Shown here: positions 52,729 to 64,000 of the stretch, one piece after another
Layout: each line of letters begins with the position of its first letter
How positions within the stretch are numbered: the stretch's first letter is position 1
From: Prunella strophiata
Taxonomy: Eukaryota > Chordata > Aves > Passeriformes > Prunellidae
Assembly (NCBI GenBank): GCA_036583965.1
Contig: JAZBQD010000027.1
Coordinates: 27,101,001-27,165,000, forward strand
Length of the DNA: 64,000 bases
Direction of reading: 5' to 3'
Notes under the pieces: model-generated
Told to the model about the DNA's origin: nothing
Seen by the model: only the letters and a program-made list of their open reading frames with translations
Databases searched by the model: none
Translations under genes and position numbers: made by a program

Positions 52729-55008
52729 GTAAGTTAAAAGCTCACTGGTTTGCCAGTAGCTGCTCCCTTTGAGTCAAAAAAACCAACTGGATCATCTGGG
52801 AAAACACAGTGTCTGCACATATCTCAACAAAGAGCAGCCTTTTCATTGTGCTGTGGTAATTCTAAAATATTCATAATGAAATATTTTAAGACCAATTTGT
52901 GCGTCAAACCTCAATGTAAAAAAACCCAACCAACCACAAACCAAACCTTCCAACGTGTTTTTCATTGGATCTGTGTAGTAAAAGCATTGAGCAATTTGGG
53001 GTTTCCAGAGCTTCATTGTTTCTATTAATGTTTTCTAAGGTAAAGATGTGCTTTGAAGAGTTTATTCCCTCAAGCTCTGGATTACAGAACTGACAGAAGC
53101 ATTCCAGGCAATCATGTATATTTATTTTACTTATTCACTGCATCATTTTTTGTGTATGAAACACATGCTAAACCTTTCCAAAGGCAGTTTTACTCAGCTA
53201 ATCATCATGTGGAGCAAATTGAACAGGATACAATAAAAAAGCCTCAGTTAATTTCCTAGAAATGTCAGAAAGTTGGGAAACAGAATATGTCCAGCTACTA
53301 TTTAATATTTTTTGGACCTAGATATCTTGGTATTTTACTTCAAGTGAAGGTTTGAGATGTATCCAAAGAAAAGGCTGACTAGCAGAAATACCTGGCATTT
53401 GAGCCTTTAAAGTTTCTGTAATGCACAGCTCACCTTTCTGCAGTGAATGCTGGATGCCTTCATCAGAAGATCTGCTCTGAGAAATGATGCTTTGATTCTG
53501 ATGAATTTGCTCTTTTTCCTGATTGTTTTCCGTGGGAAGGCCAGGTTCCTTGAGTCCAGGGTCTTGTGCTGTCTTCTCTCTTCATCTTTTTCTTCCCTTG
53601 AGTGTGATGCCTGCATGGTTTCCAGTACAATTCTGTCTGCATTTCTTCCAGGAGCTATTCATGCAAACAAGCTCAGCTTCTTCTCTACATATAAAGTTTC
53701 AAGACTGCCATAAAAAGATAAATAAGAAATTCTTATACTATCAGATTCTCCAGTTATTATAGAAATAAACAGTGATGATGGTAATGATGATGGTTTTTTT
53801 AGAGAACAGTGCAAATATGCATTTAGCAGGAGACCTACCAGGTATCTGAGACTTTACCTTTAAAAAGTAAAACAGTGTTGGTGACTTTTCAGTATGTTGC
53901 CTGTTCCAGTAGATCCATTCCTACCTAAGAATATCAGAAGCCATGTAACGAGGATTTGTTATGAGAGGTTACCTAATTATTACTTGGACCAGTACACTGT
54001 GTTGCTTTGGTTTTTTCTTGCTTAGGTTTTAATGATGATTTCACAAAAGACTCTTGCTACCTCTGGTGTTACCTCTGGTTTAATCTTGTGTTCTGTGATG
54101 GTTTTATCATATTGGTATATCTGGTACTTTGTCCTTAAACAAGAGAGACTAGTTGGATTTCTGAACTTCTCTTCTGTCTTCCTGTCTCTCCCTTCTCCCT
54201 AAAAATACTTGGTATTCAAAATATGTTTACAAAGAATTCCTGGTTTTGTTTAAAGTTGGTCTGTCAAAGGAGTCTTAGATGCAAGATGAGAGACTTCCTT
54301 GAAAGAAGTAGAAGGGAGTCAAAATACAGTTCTCCTTTGAACTGGAATTATCTTTACATTATAAAAAGAGTAAATATTATTGTTCCAAATGCCTGTAGTT
54401 TGAAATTTGCCCAGTAGTTTATCAAGCTGTTCAGGAAAGATGCTCCATGGTACTCTAGGCCTCCAAAACTTTATTCCTAAAGGAGGTTCAAATGTGGACT
54501 GTGAGTCTGCTGTTCAGAGCTTTTGAATTTTGCAAAGCAAAATTTCCAAGGTACCTTAGAAGATCCAGTGGATCCTAAATAAAAATGAGCAGCATTTCAT
54601 CCTGTGCATGCTCCTCAGTTTCACACCTTCCTCTGACAATATAAAATAGTTTTCAGAGACACCCCCAGTATTTTACTCTCCTTCAAAGATTCAGAGACCA
54701 CAGTTTTAAGTAGGAGGGAAATGGCAGCAACTGGAGTTTACTTCAGTGCTTCCCCCAGCTTCATGATCCCAGAGCTGGAAAGGCAAAGAGGTGCCTAAGC
54801 CCCTTCCCAGAGTGAACTCCTCTCTTTTACCTGTGAGGCACACCTGGGAACTCTGAGTATCCAGGGCTTTGGCACCAGCAGTAGAAGAATTGCTGCCTAG
54901 AAATGAAAACTAAAGGAAAAGTAGGAATCTGGCACTCATTAAAGAGCTGTGTTCTGAGTTCTCACCAAGGGCAAATCTCTCAACTAAGAATATTCATTTT
55001 TCTGTTGA

Positions 55009-55025
55009 TTTTTTTTTTTTTTTTT
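55009..55025. repeat. T17 homopolymer
   Basis: A T run in the intron before the microexon, about 1.3 kb upstream of it. It ends in 'agtagtac'. Confidence 0.8.
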
Positions 55026-56005
55026 AGTAGTACTACATAACAGTTGTTAATTACTGTGATAATGGGGCTCAGTACTTGCTGCCACTAACATGGAGTCTCT
55101 GCTGCTCATTTAATCCTATAAGATGAAGTCCAAGGTTCTAGATTTATAAACTTTCTTTTTGCCCAAGGAAATCTCATTAATATTTTAAAGGCCATATATC
55201 ACCCCCTTCCTCCATTACCTTGCTTCATTTTGCTTGTTTTCCCTGTCCCTGTGTCCATGGGGATGCACAGAGTGACTGTGTTCCCATATTCACTGTCCAT
55301 GAATTACCTCTGATCAGCCCTCAGCGTTGCTCTGAATTCTTTGCAGTTTCCAAGTCCCCTCCTTCCCAATCCATTTGCCTTTGTGAGGCCGTGGGCTTTG
55401 ACAGCCACCCAGATAGCAATGAATCAGTGTTTTTATTTTTCCAACCCATATGCAAGTCAGCTTGCTTGATATAAATCATCCTGGGGCCAGTTCATTTTGA
55501 AATGGGATATCCATTTACCAGCTGACTTTGCTGCTGGCTTTCTGGACCGATGCATCCAAAACCCTCCTTTTTTTGTTAAAAAATGACTACAACGTTGTGA
55601 CTAACCTTTCCAGACTGTATTTCTCAACTGGTGTAGGCTGGTGTTTATTTTGGCTGGCTTCCCACTGTATAATATACACTGTTCATGCCAGCTCATGGCA
55701 AAACTCACAATTAAACCAAAATAATAGCCCAGATGTTTGTCGTAACTTGCTCTGCACACTTTACCTTGTTAGCACCGCCCATTCCTTCTCCCCCCATGCC
55801 CCCCGATGCCATCTCCTCCTTATTTTTATTACCAATCTAAAAATGCAATATTTGCTTTTTAAAGTGCTTTGAATCTTGAAACTTTCCATCAGCTGGCAAG
55901 TTGCAGGGAATGGCTGTCGTGGAAGGCTCAGCAGAGCTGGTTAGTGGGTTGCTTTGCATACTGGAAATTCAGTGTTACCAACACATGAAAATCCCTCTGG
56001 CTGCC

Positions 56006-56025
56006 ATCCCATCCCATCCCATCCC
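56006..56025. repeat. (ATCCC)4 minisatellite
   Basis: Four perfect ATCCC units lie about 320 nt upstream of the microexon. The transcript strand is C-rich here. This is a short simple repeat likely to vary in length. Confidence 0.85.
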
Positions 56026-56292
56026 TAGATCACTTCAGGCCTCGTTTTCTTCTCCCTTGTCTTTGTATCCAGCGTCTTCCCAGGAGCTGCTCCTGATTTG
56101 CACTGGGTGGGAATGTTTGTGTAGTGAGGAAAACAGCCCTGCTGAACATTTACGTCCTTTGTGAATGTGCTGTGTTCCCCTGGAAGCTGTCTGACTGCAG
56201 GATTCAGTGAATGTTCCCTGAGTCAGTTCCTCATTTGGTTTGAGCCATTTCCAGAGCTGTACAAGTTAGGCTGAATGCATGTAAAATAAATA

Positions 56293-56347
56293 TAACTAAT
56301 ATTTCTTTTTTTCCCCCCCTCTTTCTTCCATGCTGCATCCTGCAAAG
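56293..56347 (+). promoter_or_regulatory. DNM3: 3' splice-site control region of the DNM3 microexon
   Basis: Reading toward the acceptor there are four elements in order. First is TAACTAAT (56293-56300), a good branch-point match with candidate A at 56299, about 48 nt from the splice site. Second is an almost pure pyrimidine tract with a run of seven C. Third are UGC triplets at 56331, 56334 and 56341. Last is AAAG. UGC motifs between the pyrimidine tract and the AG are the described binding signature of the neuronal splicing factor SRRM4 (nSR100), which activates neural microexons. The pyrimidine tract is also the type of sequence bound by PTBP1, which represses many neural exons. The arrangement is seen directly; regulation by these proteins is inferred. 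Confidence 0.65.
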
Positions 56348-56359
56348 GGGAGCAACAAA
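56348..56359 (+). CDS. DNM3: DNM3 12-nt alternative microexon (Gly-Ser-Asn-Lys)
   Basis: This is a four-codon exon, GGG AGC AAC AAA, lying in frame after the phase-0 end of the upstream exon. It is too short for any ORF scan and is supported by context. The acceptor AG is at 56346-56347 and a perfect GTAAGT donor starts at 56360. A long pyrimidine tract spans roughly 56301-56329, and a TAACTAAT branch-point-like sequence lies at 56293-56300 with no AG between it and the acceptor. Mammalian DNM3 has an optional four-residue insert at the same place, just after the PH helix (recalled as Gly-Asn-Asn-Lys). Skipping or including it keeps frame. The immediate 3' splice site (AAAG) is weak because the base before AG is A, which fits regulated use. 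The peptide sits in the linker between the PH domain and the GTPase effector/stalk segment. An alternative reading using the internal AG at 56351-56352 would leave a 7-nt frame-breaking exon and is less likely. Confidence 0.85.
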
Positions 56360-59300
56360 GTAAGTTGTTTGTCCTTTTACAAAATCCTTTTGTATCCTGT
56401 CTGAAGGACTTTGTAATGAAAATTACTTTGTCTTTCAGTTCACACAGCTATTGCCTGCATGCTCCTAACAGCAAAATGTGATTAAAAATGTGGGTGCAAA
56501 AGTGTCTTCAAGAAAAACGATAACTGGCTCTTTGTTTTAATTTTGGGGAAAGAGTGTTAAGTGTTGCAGAGCTGTTTTTAAGGAGGTTCAGTAAGAATGC
56601 TACTATAAAAGTATTGGGCCCAAAGATTATGAAGGTATAGTAATAAAGACCTTCTGAGGAAAGGTTACTACAGTCTGATGAAACTCATTACAGCTGGGTT
56701 TTTTGACCATACATCAAAGCTTGTATTAATGGGCAGTTATAAAAACCCAGCACTAAAGTCTTAAATAACAGATTTGCTGGCGTTGTTGGCCAAGCTGAAC
56801 TAGATCAGTGTACTGGCTTTGAAGGTGCCTTAAAATGGATGGAGGAGGGTGGGGTCAACATTTGACTTGGCTTCTAGACCCTTGATGTGTTCCAGCTGGA
56901 CAGCAGCAGAAGGGTGTGGGGTGTGGAGAGGGAGAACTGAAATATGCGTGGTAGGAGTTTTTTTTTGAAAGTAAGCAGCACATAAAAAGACAGTTTTGCT
57001 GATGTTGATCTGATAAACGAATAATCATGCAGTTCCCAGGGTTAGGACTTTTTAATGCCATTTTTACTGAGCTTAAGAATGGAAGTTGCACATTTCACAC
57101 TTTGGAGTAAGATGCAGAGAGAATTTGTCATACCTCAGAAAGGAGTTACACAGCTTTTGTGACTTCCCCCCCCCCCCCCCCCCCCCCCCCCTTCCTGTTT
57201 TGGTGTATTAACCCTTAGGAAGATGAATCTGGAGCATCAAAAGATGCTTCACAGCAAACATTGAAAGTAGCCTTTGAATATTGCCTGTAGCATCTCTTTG
57301 TGAGCTGGAAGCTTTCTGGGATATTTGGGAAAGACCCAGGTGGGTTTTAAAGGTTTTGACGGTGGGGGAATTTTGTCTGCTTCTAATTTTTGTATTTTTA
57401 CCCAGTTTTTGACCACTCCTCTCTCCACAGTGGCTGGGCTCAGAAGCACCAAAAATACTCTGTTTTGTTGGCCTGCCTGAGGAAAGGTGCTCTTAGTGTT
57501 GGGTGGGGAGGGGTTAAGAGAATTGGTGAATTGATGGCATGGAGAGAGGGACTTTACATAGGAGGTGGTGTGAAATGTAAATGTTAACTGTGTACACTAA
57601 AATGTCAAGGTAGTGTTTATAATGTTTCTTTACGACATGCTGGCTTAAGGCTGTGCTGCTGCAGGGGATGCTGCTCTGATCTCAGAGGAGACTGTAGATG
57701 CTTTGTTAAGGGAAATGGGGATAGATGGGACACCACTGAGCTCTTGGGGCTGGCACAAACTGAGTCTGGTGGTCAGGAGTTGCATGGACCTGCTCTGTTC
57801 TCCAGAGCTGTGAGCTGTGGGGCACCCACAGAGGGGAGGTCAGCACCAGAAGCAGCTGACAGATTTCAGCAGGATACTCATGAGCAGGGAGAGGAGAAGC
57901 CTCTGAGATGTGAGGAATTGGGAGCTCTTAACTCTTCCTTCACTCTGAGCCAAGGGCAGTTCTTGCTGTAGGTTCAGAAACATTCTCCATCTGGCCTGGG
58001 TTGCCAGCCAGAAGATAACTCCAAAAGAAATCTCCAGGAAACCATCCTGATCTTTCTCTTTGACCCAGTCCCTTTTAAGGATTCATGTCTTGTCATCTGT
58101 GTGTGCCTCCCTTCTTCACACAGAGCATTCCTGCTGGGCTCTGGAGATCACCTGATCCCGGCTGGACAGATAGAACCAACCTGCAGCTGCCTGCAGAGGC
58201 TCAAACCCCACAGTCTTGAGATTTCTGTACCTAGGGGAGTTGGAAAATGACATGGATAAACCTGAGAGGTGACCAGAGAGTTTCTGAGAAGAGGTCGGGG
58301 GTGAGAGGAATGGCAGATTGACAATGACAGTGTCCTAAAGCTTCTAATGCAACTTTATGCAGAAAAACTGCTGAATCCTCCCTTGCTGTCCTGGCACAGC
58401 TTTCCTGGGTTGCTGCCAGAGCTGTAACCCTGCTCCAGTGCTGCCCAGCGTGCTGCTCCTGCACTGGATCCTGTCATGTGTTCACATGTCAAGATCCTGT
58501 ACTCACCCATCCGTTCAGACTGTGGCCTCTTTTATACCTCTGCCTTTAGCTTTGCACTCTTGGACTTACAAAAGTAAAAATAAACATTGGAGTAATGAGT
58601 CTGTAAGAAAAAGGGGGAGGAAGGGAAGTGAAGAGGGTTTATAATCGTCAGCGGACTACTAATCATTTTTATTTTTACTTTTTATTGTTGCACAATCATT
58701 ACTGTAAGTGAGATTTCTCACATGGTTAAAGATAAATATATCTTCAGAAGCTTTGTTGGATAAAATCTGTAAAAGGGTCGTGTAGAATGAGGTAATGGAG
58801 ACCTACCTCATTCAGCAAGCACATGTTGGCAAGCTGCATTTTGCTAATATTAACACTGAGCTCCACAGCCTTGCATGGGGAATGAGTGCAGAATTGCCCA
58901 GAGCTGTGCAGAACTCTGTAGCTTCAGCCCAGCTGCTGAAGATGGAGGAGCTGAGAGCTTCTGACTGTCCTAACCCAGCACTGTGGATTTGCTGCTTACC
59001 CTGTGCATCTTCTTCACCCCCATTTAAAAACCAAATCCCCTTGGAACAGCCCTCCAGACGCTGCTGTTTGAAAACAATGTCAAAACCTGAACTGTTCTCC
59101 CAGAGTCCATTTCCATGTGCCTCTAACACTGTTAGGTTAAAAGAGTAGATAGATGCTGGGACCTTAGGAAATTTTGATTCTGAATCCCTCAGCATTCAAG
59201 CAATAAAACAGAAGCAACAGAAAAATTTCAGAAGCTTAAGTGCCACTTTTTAATATAAAAGGTCACCTTTCTTTTGTCATCATTAAGCCCTGAGTTAGCC

Positions 59301-62300
59301 AACAATTTCTACTTGATTCAAAGTGCCAAACACTTAAATGCTGAGCTCAGACTTGAGAAACTTGGAAAACCGAAATCCCTTTAAATTACTTTTTACAGAT
59401 AGTGACTACAAATTTCTTGCTTTCTAATTATTTTGCATTGCTGTGCTTGCTGATACCCTTCACAGAATGTGTGGAACTAAAGTCTATAAACTCCATAGTC
59501 ACATCTCAGTGGAGTTGTCACAGTGCAGATAATGAATATAAAATCAGTGTAATTTAGTTGGAATTTTCTCTTAGGAAAAGCAGAACCCCCCTGTAAAGAG
59601 AAGGAAAATACTCTTCCTGCCAGGTCAGTTTGCCTGTTGGTCCTTCAAGTACTTTTTGGTGACATATTAATGGCTTAAATTGAAGTCTTTCTTTTCTCTC
59701 TCCATTTTTGAAAAACTTTTTATTTTACTTAAAGGGGAGTTAGTGTTACCAAATCCAGATTCCAGATCAGCTACTTCGTTAAGGAGTCCAGATGTCCTCC
59801 TGCCTCTCGAGACAGTCCTGGGAAATGGGAACATAGTGAAGTCAGGATCCTCATTCTCCCTGCATGTATGACAGCAGTGCTGTCAGTTCATGTGTTTTGT
59901 GCTTGGCTCTTCCATGTAAATGCAGGTGCAGTGCCAGAAGCTGGAGGTGGCTCACACTGGAATGAAGCTCTGGTGCTTTCTTTTCAAGTCTGGCCATGTT
60001 TCTGAAAGGGCTTCAGTTCCCTCCCAGACATAACTGTGTTCCTGGCTGTGGTGATGCTCTGCCAGTGCCCCAGCCAGATTCAGTGGTTCTGCTCTGGGAT
60101 TGCTCAAGTCCCTGCTCAGGATAAGTCCTGAAAGTAGAAAAAGTAAAGACTTGTTTGGGTTTGTTGAAAAGCAAACTGCTGATATGTCAGAGGGCAAAAC
60201 AGTGTAGTCAGAAGTGTAAACTCTGCATTTACTGAGTTTACTTTTTTTAAACTAGTGTATTTTAGAAAAGGAAGGCATTGAATTCTAGGAAAAGAAGAAT
60301 TCATTTCAGTTGTGACTAAAGGTGGATTCAAGCCAAGTAGGTTTAAAAATAACTTTAAATGAAGTGTTAATTTTCTTTTTTTCAAGTGGAAAAATGCCAT
60401 AATTTTATAGACAGTGTTTCAGTCATTGCTTTGAACAGATGAGCTGGGTTTTACAAGGAAGTCCCAGTGTAAAAGAGCAGCCTGAGGGGTGAGGGTGCAT
60501 GTGCACACATGCTGGGTCAAAAGCAGTCCACAAGGCAGGCAGGAAAGGAAATGGCAGACTGTTTTCCAGCCCCCTTCTCCCTGCCTCACTGCTCCAAGGA
60601 TGTGAAAGCATCTTTCAGATGAAAGCTATCTTCTGCTTCTCCTAAATATTTACTCCTTCAAACAAAAACTGGATAAAACTTTGCTCCCCAAGTGTTCCTG
60701 AAGAAACAGAGCAGCCCTGTCCATATTCCTGTAAGAGTAAAAGAACTTCTGTCCCCAGAGAGTTAAAAATGTCCAGGGGAGAAGAGATTCACAGGATTGC
60801 ATCAGTTGCAGGGAGTGTAACAAGCTGCAGGCTGATGTTCTGGATGGTTCCAAAGCAGTCTCGAAGCTGCTGATGGGGTCGGGGGTTCAATGGCTGTCAC
60901 AGGGTTTTATGGTCCTGCTCTTAGCTGAGGCTGCTGACATTAAGCAAACTCCAGGAAATTTAGAAATGAGCAAACATTTTTTATTTCTGTTATGTATTCA
61001 CGGTGGGCTCTTTACTGTACTTTTGGCAAGGCATCTGCATACTGAAAATATTTTTAAATTCTTCATTTTTTATGGGGCAGCTAGTTTTTGCACCACTTCC
61101 ACCCCGATGAGGGATTTTGATGAAACTCTGCAGAAAGGTGAAAGCTCTCAGGCTGTGAAGTTTCAGGTCATGGAGCATGAATGTTAACCCCATTCTGGAC
61201 ATTCAGTGAGGTTTGCCCTGGGGAAGGCAGTGAGGGTGGCCAAACTCTTAGGGTGCTTTCCCAGAGCTGGTCAATGAGCACTGAAAGTTGGCTGGAGGAG
61301 AGGAAGGTGCTTGTGGGCTGTGCTGCAGCAATTTCAGCCACAAAGATCCTTTGGAGCCCAGGCTGATACCTGCAGCTTGAGTCCCTGTGGCTCCAGCTCT
61401 TGCAATAGTTGTGGTCAGGAAGGGCAGGTTGCTCCTTTAGCATATGGGATCACCCCTGAGGGGGGACTGAACAGGAGAATGGAAGATAAAGTCCATGAGA
61501 AAAATCCATCTTGTGCAATGTAATTTCATGTTCAGTTGTAGTTTGGTTTAACACTGTTTGATTTTCAGATCTAGATATTCTTCCAGTAGAAGCAGGAACC
61601 TTCTTGTAGTGACCAGAAGCCTTTCCAGGCACAGGCCAGCTGTCCCTTGCTGTGTTGTGCTGGCACTGTGTACAAATATGGAGTTAGTTGTTCATGACCA
61701 AGGCCTGGAAACAACTGCTGTACCAGATTTCTAAATTATAGTTATTAAATCTGAATCTGGCTGATTCAGACAGCAAATTCTCAGTAGTAATGTGAGTGAG
61801 ATTGTGCTTAGCTCTCCAAAGGACTGACCTTAGCTCTGCTTAGCTTAGCTTTTATCCACTTCTGCAGCTGCATACAGGGCAGGCATCCTCAAAAAACTCA
61901 GCTTCTCTTTCAGATCACCTGTGCCCCAAAATGTGGCTGCAAACACTCAAGAGATGTGCTCATGTCAGCTTTGTGCACCAAGGAGCTCTGTGGGCAGAGT
62001 TCCCTGCTGTGCCTCAGCTGAGGGCTTTGACACAGGTGATGGTCTCTCTCCTGACACCAAAATGCAGCATTGTCTGCAGTCCTTAACACCACCTGTGTTG
62101 CCCTTGGAGTGGTGAAAATCAAGGCTCTTGCTTTAGGAAACTTCACCTTCAGTTGTTTTTATAGTTTGAAAATACCAGCTCCCTCTTCTTTCTGCTCTGC
62201 AGAAAATACCTCTTAATGTGATGGGTGAATGTGTGGGCTCAGAAATGGTTTCATTTCAGCCAGGCTGGCTCATGGACAGGCTGGAAGATGGGCATGGGGA

Positions 62301-64000
62301 AGTGAATGGCACCACTTCCAGAGAGTGAGAATTCACCTGTTGTGAGTGGGGGTGTTGTCCTTAGTGCTGCATGACTCTGGGGGCTGTTTGGTTTTTTCCA
62401 GTGTTTTTTGCAGGCTGATTAGTGTTCTGCTAAAATAAAGTTCTCCTTTCGTAGAACCAATCCTGTCTTTGTCTCACTGGGACTGTGATTTCTGCCCCAC
62501 GTCCCATTTCTTTTCTTGAGCTCTCTCTTCCTTTGTACAGTTTCTTTTGTAAGCCCCAGCATGATGCCTTTCCAGCAGCTGGTTTTAATATTGGGAATAG
62601 ATACTATTTGTCTAGAAGTTGCAGTTGCAGACCAGGATCCCATTTTACAAACTGAGAGTAAGAACATTGTTCCTGGCAGTCCAAGAATGGCACGAGAGAA
62701 TCAATGAATTATTGCAGGACAGTGTTATTTGTTAAAGGTTTGTCACTAACACTGGAGTGCTTCTAGAAACAGGGTTTTGGGGCACACTGCCTGTTTGGCA
62801 CTGGTCTGCCTAAGAAAGGACATTTGTTCTTTAAAAATACTTCACTCCAACATCTTTTGAGTATGCAGGGATTTCTTTCTTCCTGTCTTTTAAATATAAA
62901 GGGGATTAATCTGTTGTATTGCACTTTTTTAATCCTCCTGTTCTGATTATTTCCCAGATCCTTTTCAATTCTTCTCTGAAATTTGACACTTGTTGATTTG
63001 AGTGTCCATCCTTACATGGTGGAACCACCTCAGCTTAGAGTATGATTGCAAATTGCTCAAAAGCATGTGTTGGGTCAGTTGTGACTGTGATAAAGTGATA
63101 AAATACCAATAATCCTCGTGAAGTATCCTAGATGGAGGCATGCAATGAAGTTCTCCCTCCTTCTGTGTACCCAAGAATGAGTGTGTGTATGTTTTCCAAG
63201 ACCCTGGTTAATGTCTTTGTTCAGGCACACTGGATGGGCTTCCTTTAGTGTATAGAACCATCAACATTTTCCCATCAGAATTCTGGTCTTTTCTGATGGG
63301 TTCCATCTGGGGAATTGCATTTTTAGGAGTCTGTGTTTAGAATAATCAATGATTATTCCTTCCAAGTCTGGATCTCTTGAACTGCTTCACTCTCTCTTCA
63401 TTGGCAGTGGTCCCTGGAAGTGCCAGGTTCTTAGTTAATTGTCTTTGAGCAGCAAAGCAAGGCAGCTCAAATTTCCAATGGAGTACTTAAATACACACGT
63501 CTTTTCTCTAGTGAGGCTCTCAGTGTGACCTGTTCCTCTCTCATGCATTGCTATGGTTTTTTTTCAGGCAAAGTCTTCCTGTCTGTGCTCCTTTTAGTTG
63601 AATCTTCCATTTGAGATGTTGGAAATTATTTACTTGACCTAAAAGATGCTCCCTTTTTAAAGGAGTTCCTTATATCTCATTTGCAGCTGCTTATGCTTCT
63701 TCAGTTTTGGTGGCCTTTAGAATGATGGTTCATAGCTTTTTATAAAACATGTTTCATTTTATGGAGAACATTAAGCTGTAGTTGCAAATACCTGAAAGAT
63801 TGTCACAAATGCCCCATTCCTTCTAAATTCAACCCCCAACTGACAATGGAAAATTACAGTTCAGATATTGGTGATGCTACTGCTTTTGTTGCTGAGCATT
63901 TGGGTAAAAACACTGCTTTACTATGGTAACTTCTCAGCCCTTGGGAATGACTCTTCAATGCTTTCAACCTTCTGGTTTTTTCTTGACAATTTTTGGCTAT
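56360..64000 (+). other. DNM3: Start of the DNM3 intron downstream of the microexon
   Basis: This stretch opens with the GTAAGT donor of the microexon. The next dynamin-3 exon should encode the acidic linker leading to the conserved Met-Asp-Pro-Gln-Leu-Glu-Arg region, but I could not find it in any forward frame. The intron therefore runs past the right edge. It contains a 26-nt C run (57166-57191). The open frames here (for example 58812-59195 minus and 58795-59148 plus, which overlap on opposite strands) are unrecognisable and probably chance. Confidence 0.82.
57166..57191. repeat. C26 homopolymer
   Basis: An uninterrupted run of 26 C, about 0.8 kb downstream of the microexon, is flanked by TT on both sides. 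Long C runs are much rarer than A or T runs. The complementary G26 can form G-quadruplexes, and the C strand can form i-motifs or bind poly-C binding proteins in RNA. The exact count is uncertain because such runs are error-prone in sequencing and assembly. Confidence 0.88.

Larger units (their letters stand above)
52729..56347 (+). other. DNM3: DNM3 intron upstream of the microexon (3.6 kb)
   Basis: The intron begins with GTAAGT at 52729 and ends at the AAAG acceptor of the microexon. It is a phase-0 intron. It holds a T17 run (about 55009-55025), a four-unit ATCCC tandem (56006-56025) about 320 nt before the microexon, and the branch-point and pyrimidine region described separately. No other exon is evident. 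Confidence 0.88.

Noticed and set aside
52543..52737. Open frame starting at 52543 as a separate gene
   Set aside because: It is intron sequence read into the real dynamin exon (52617-52728). The acceptor AG and frame match show the true start at 52617.

Overview
The window reads as vertebrate genomic DNA, almost certainly avian and probably passerine. It is AT-rich and intron-like. It carries two CR1-type LINE fragments of the kind that dominate bird genomes and two related solo LTRs. It contains no operon-like or densely packed coding sequence. The only protein-coding sequence I can support is three small exons of one plus-strand gene, dynamin-3 (DNM3). They are recognised from their translations, their canonical AG/GT splice borders and their compatible splice phases.

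Layout: positions 1-41247 are the 3' part of a very large DNM3 intron. This intron holds a CR1 3' end (~26986-27418), an internal CR1 fragment (~32091-32311), a minus-strand solo LTR (~30859-31279), an approximate 89-bp tandem duplication (20821-20990), simple repeats, and a few short motif clusters (a heat-shock-like element, an RFX X-box, two adjacent hairpins). A 110-nt exon at 41248-41357 encodes the middle of the dynamin PH domain. After an ~11.3 kb intron containing a second LTR copy (~45687-46143), a 112-nt exon at 52617-52728 completes the PH domain. After another 3.6 kb there is a 12-nt, 4-codon in-frame microexon (56348-56359, Gly-Ser-Asn-Lys). From 56360 to the end is the start of the next intron. 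The following DNM3 exon (linker into the GTPase effector domain) was not found, so it must lie beyond the window.

The three exons chain in frame: phase 0 to 2, then phase 2 to 0, then 0 to 0. Together they make the C-terminal half of the lipid-binding PH domain plus an optional four-residue insert at its exit. The microexon is the most interesting item. It has the architecture described for neural microexons: a distant branch-point-like sequence, a long pyrimidine tract, UGC motifs wedged between that tract and the 3' splice site, and a perfect GTAAGT donor. No other gene, RNA gene or CRISPR-like structure could be supported. In particular, the antisense DNM3OS/miR-199a-2/miR-214 locus known from DNM3 introns in other vertebrates was not seen here by eye.
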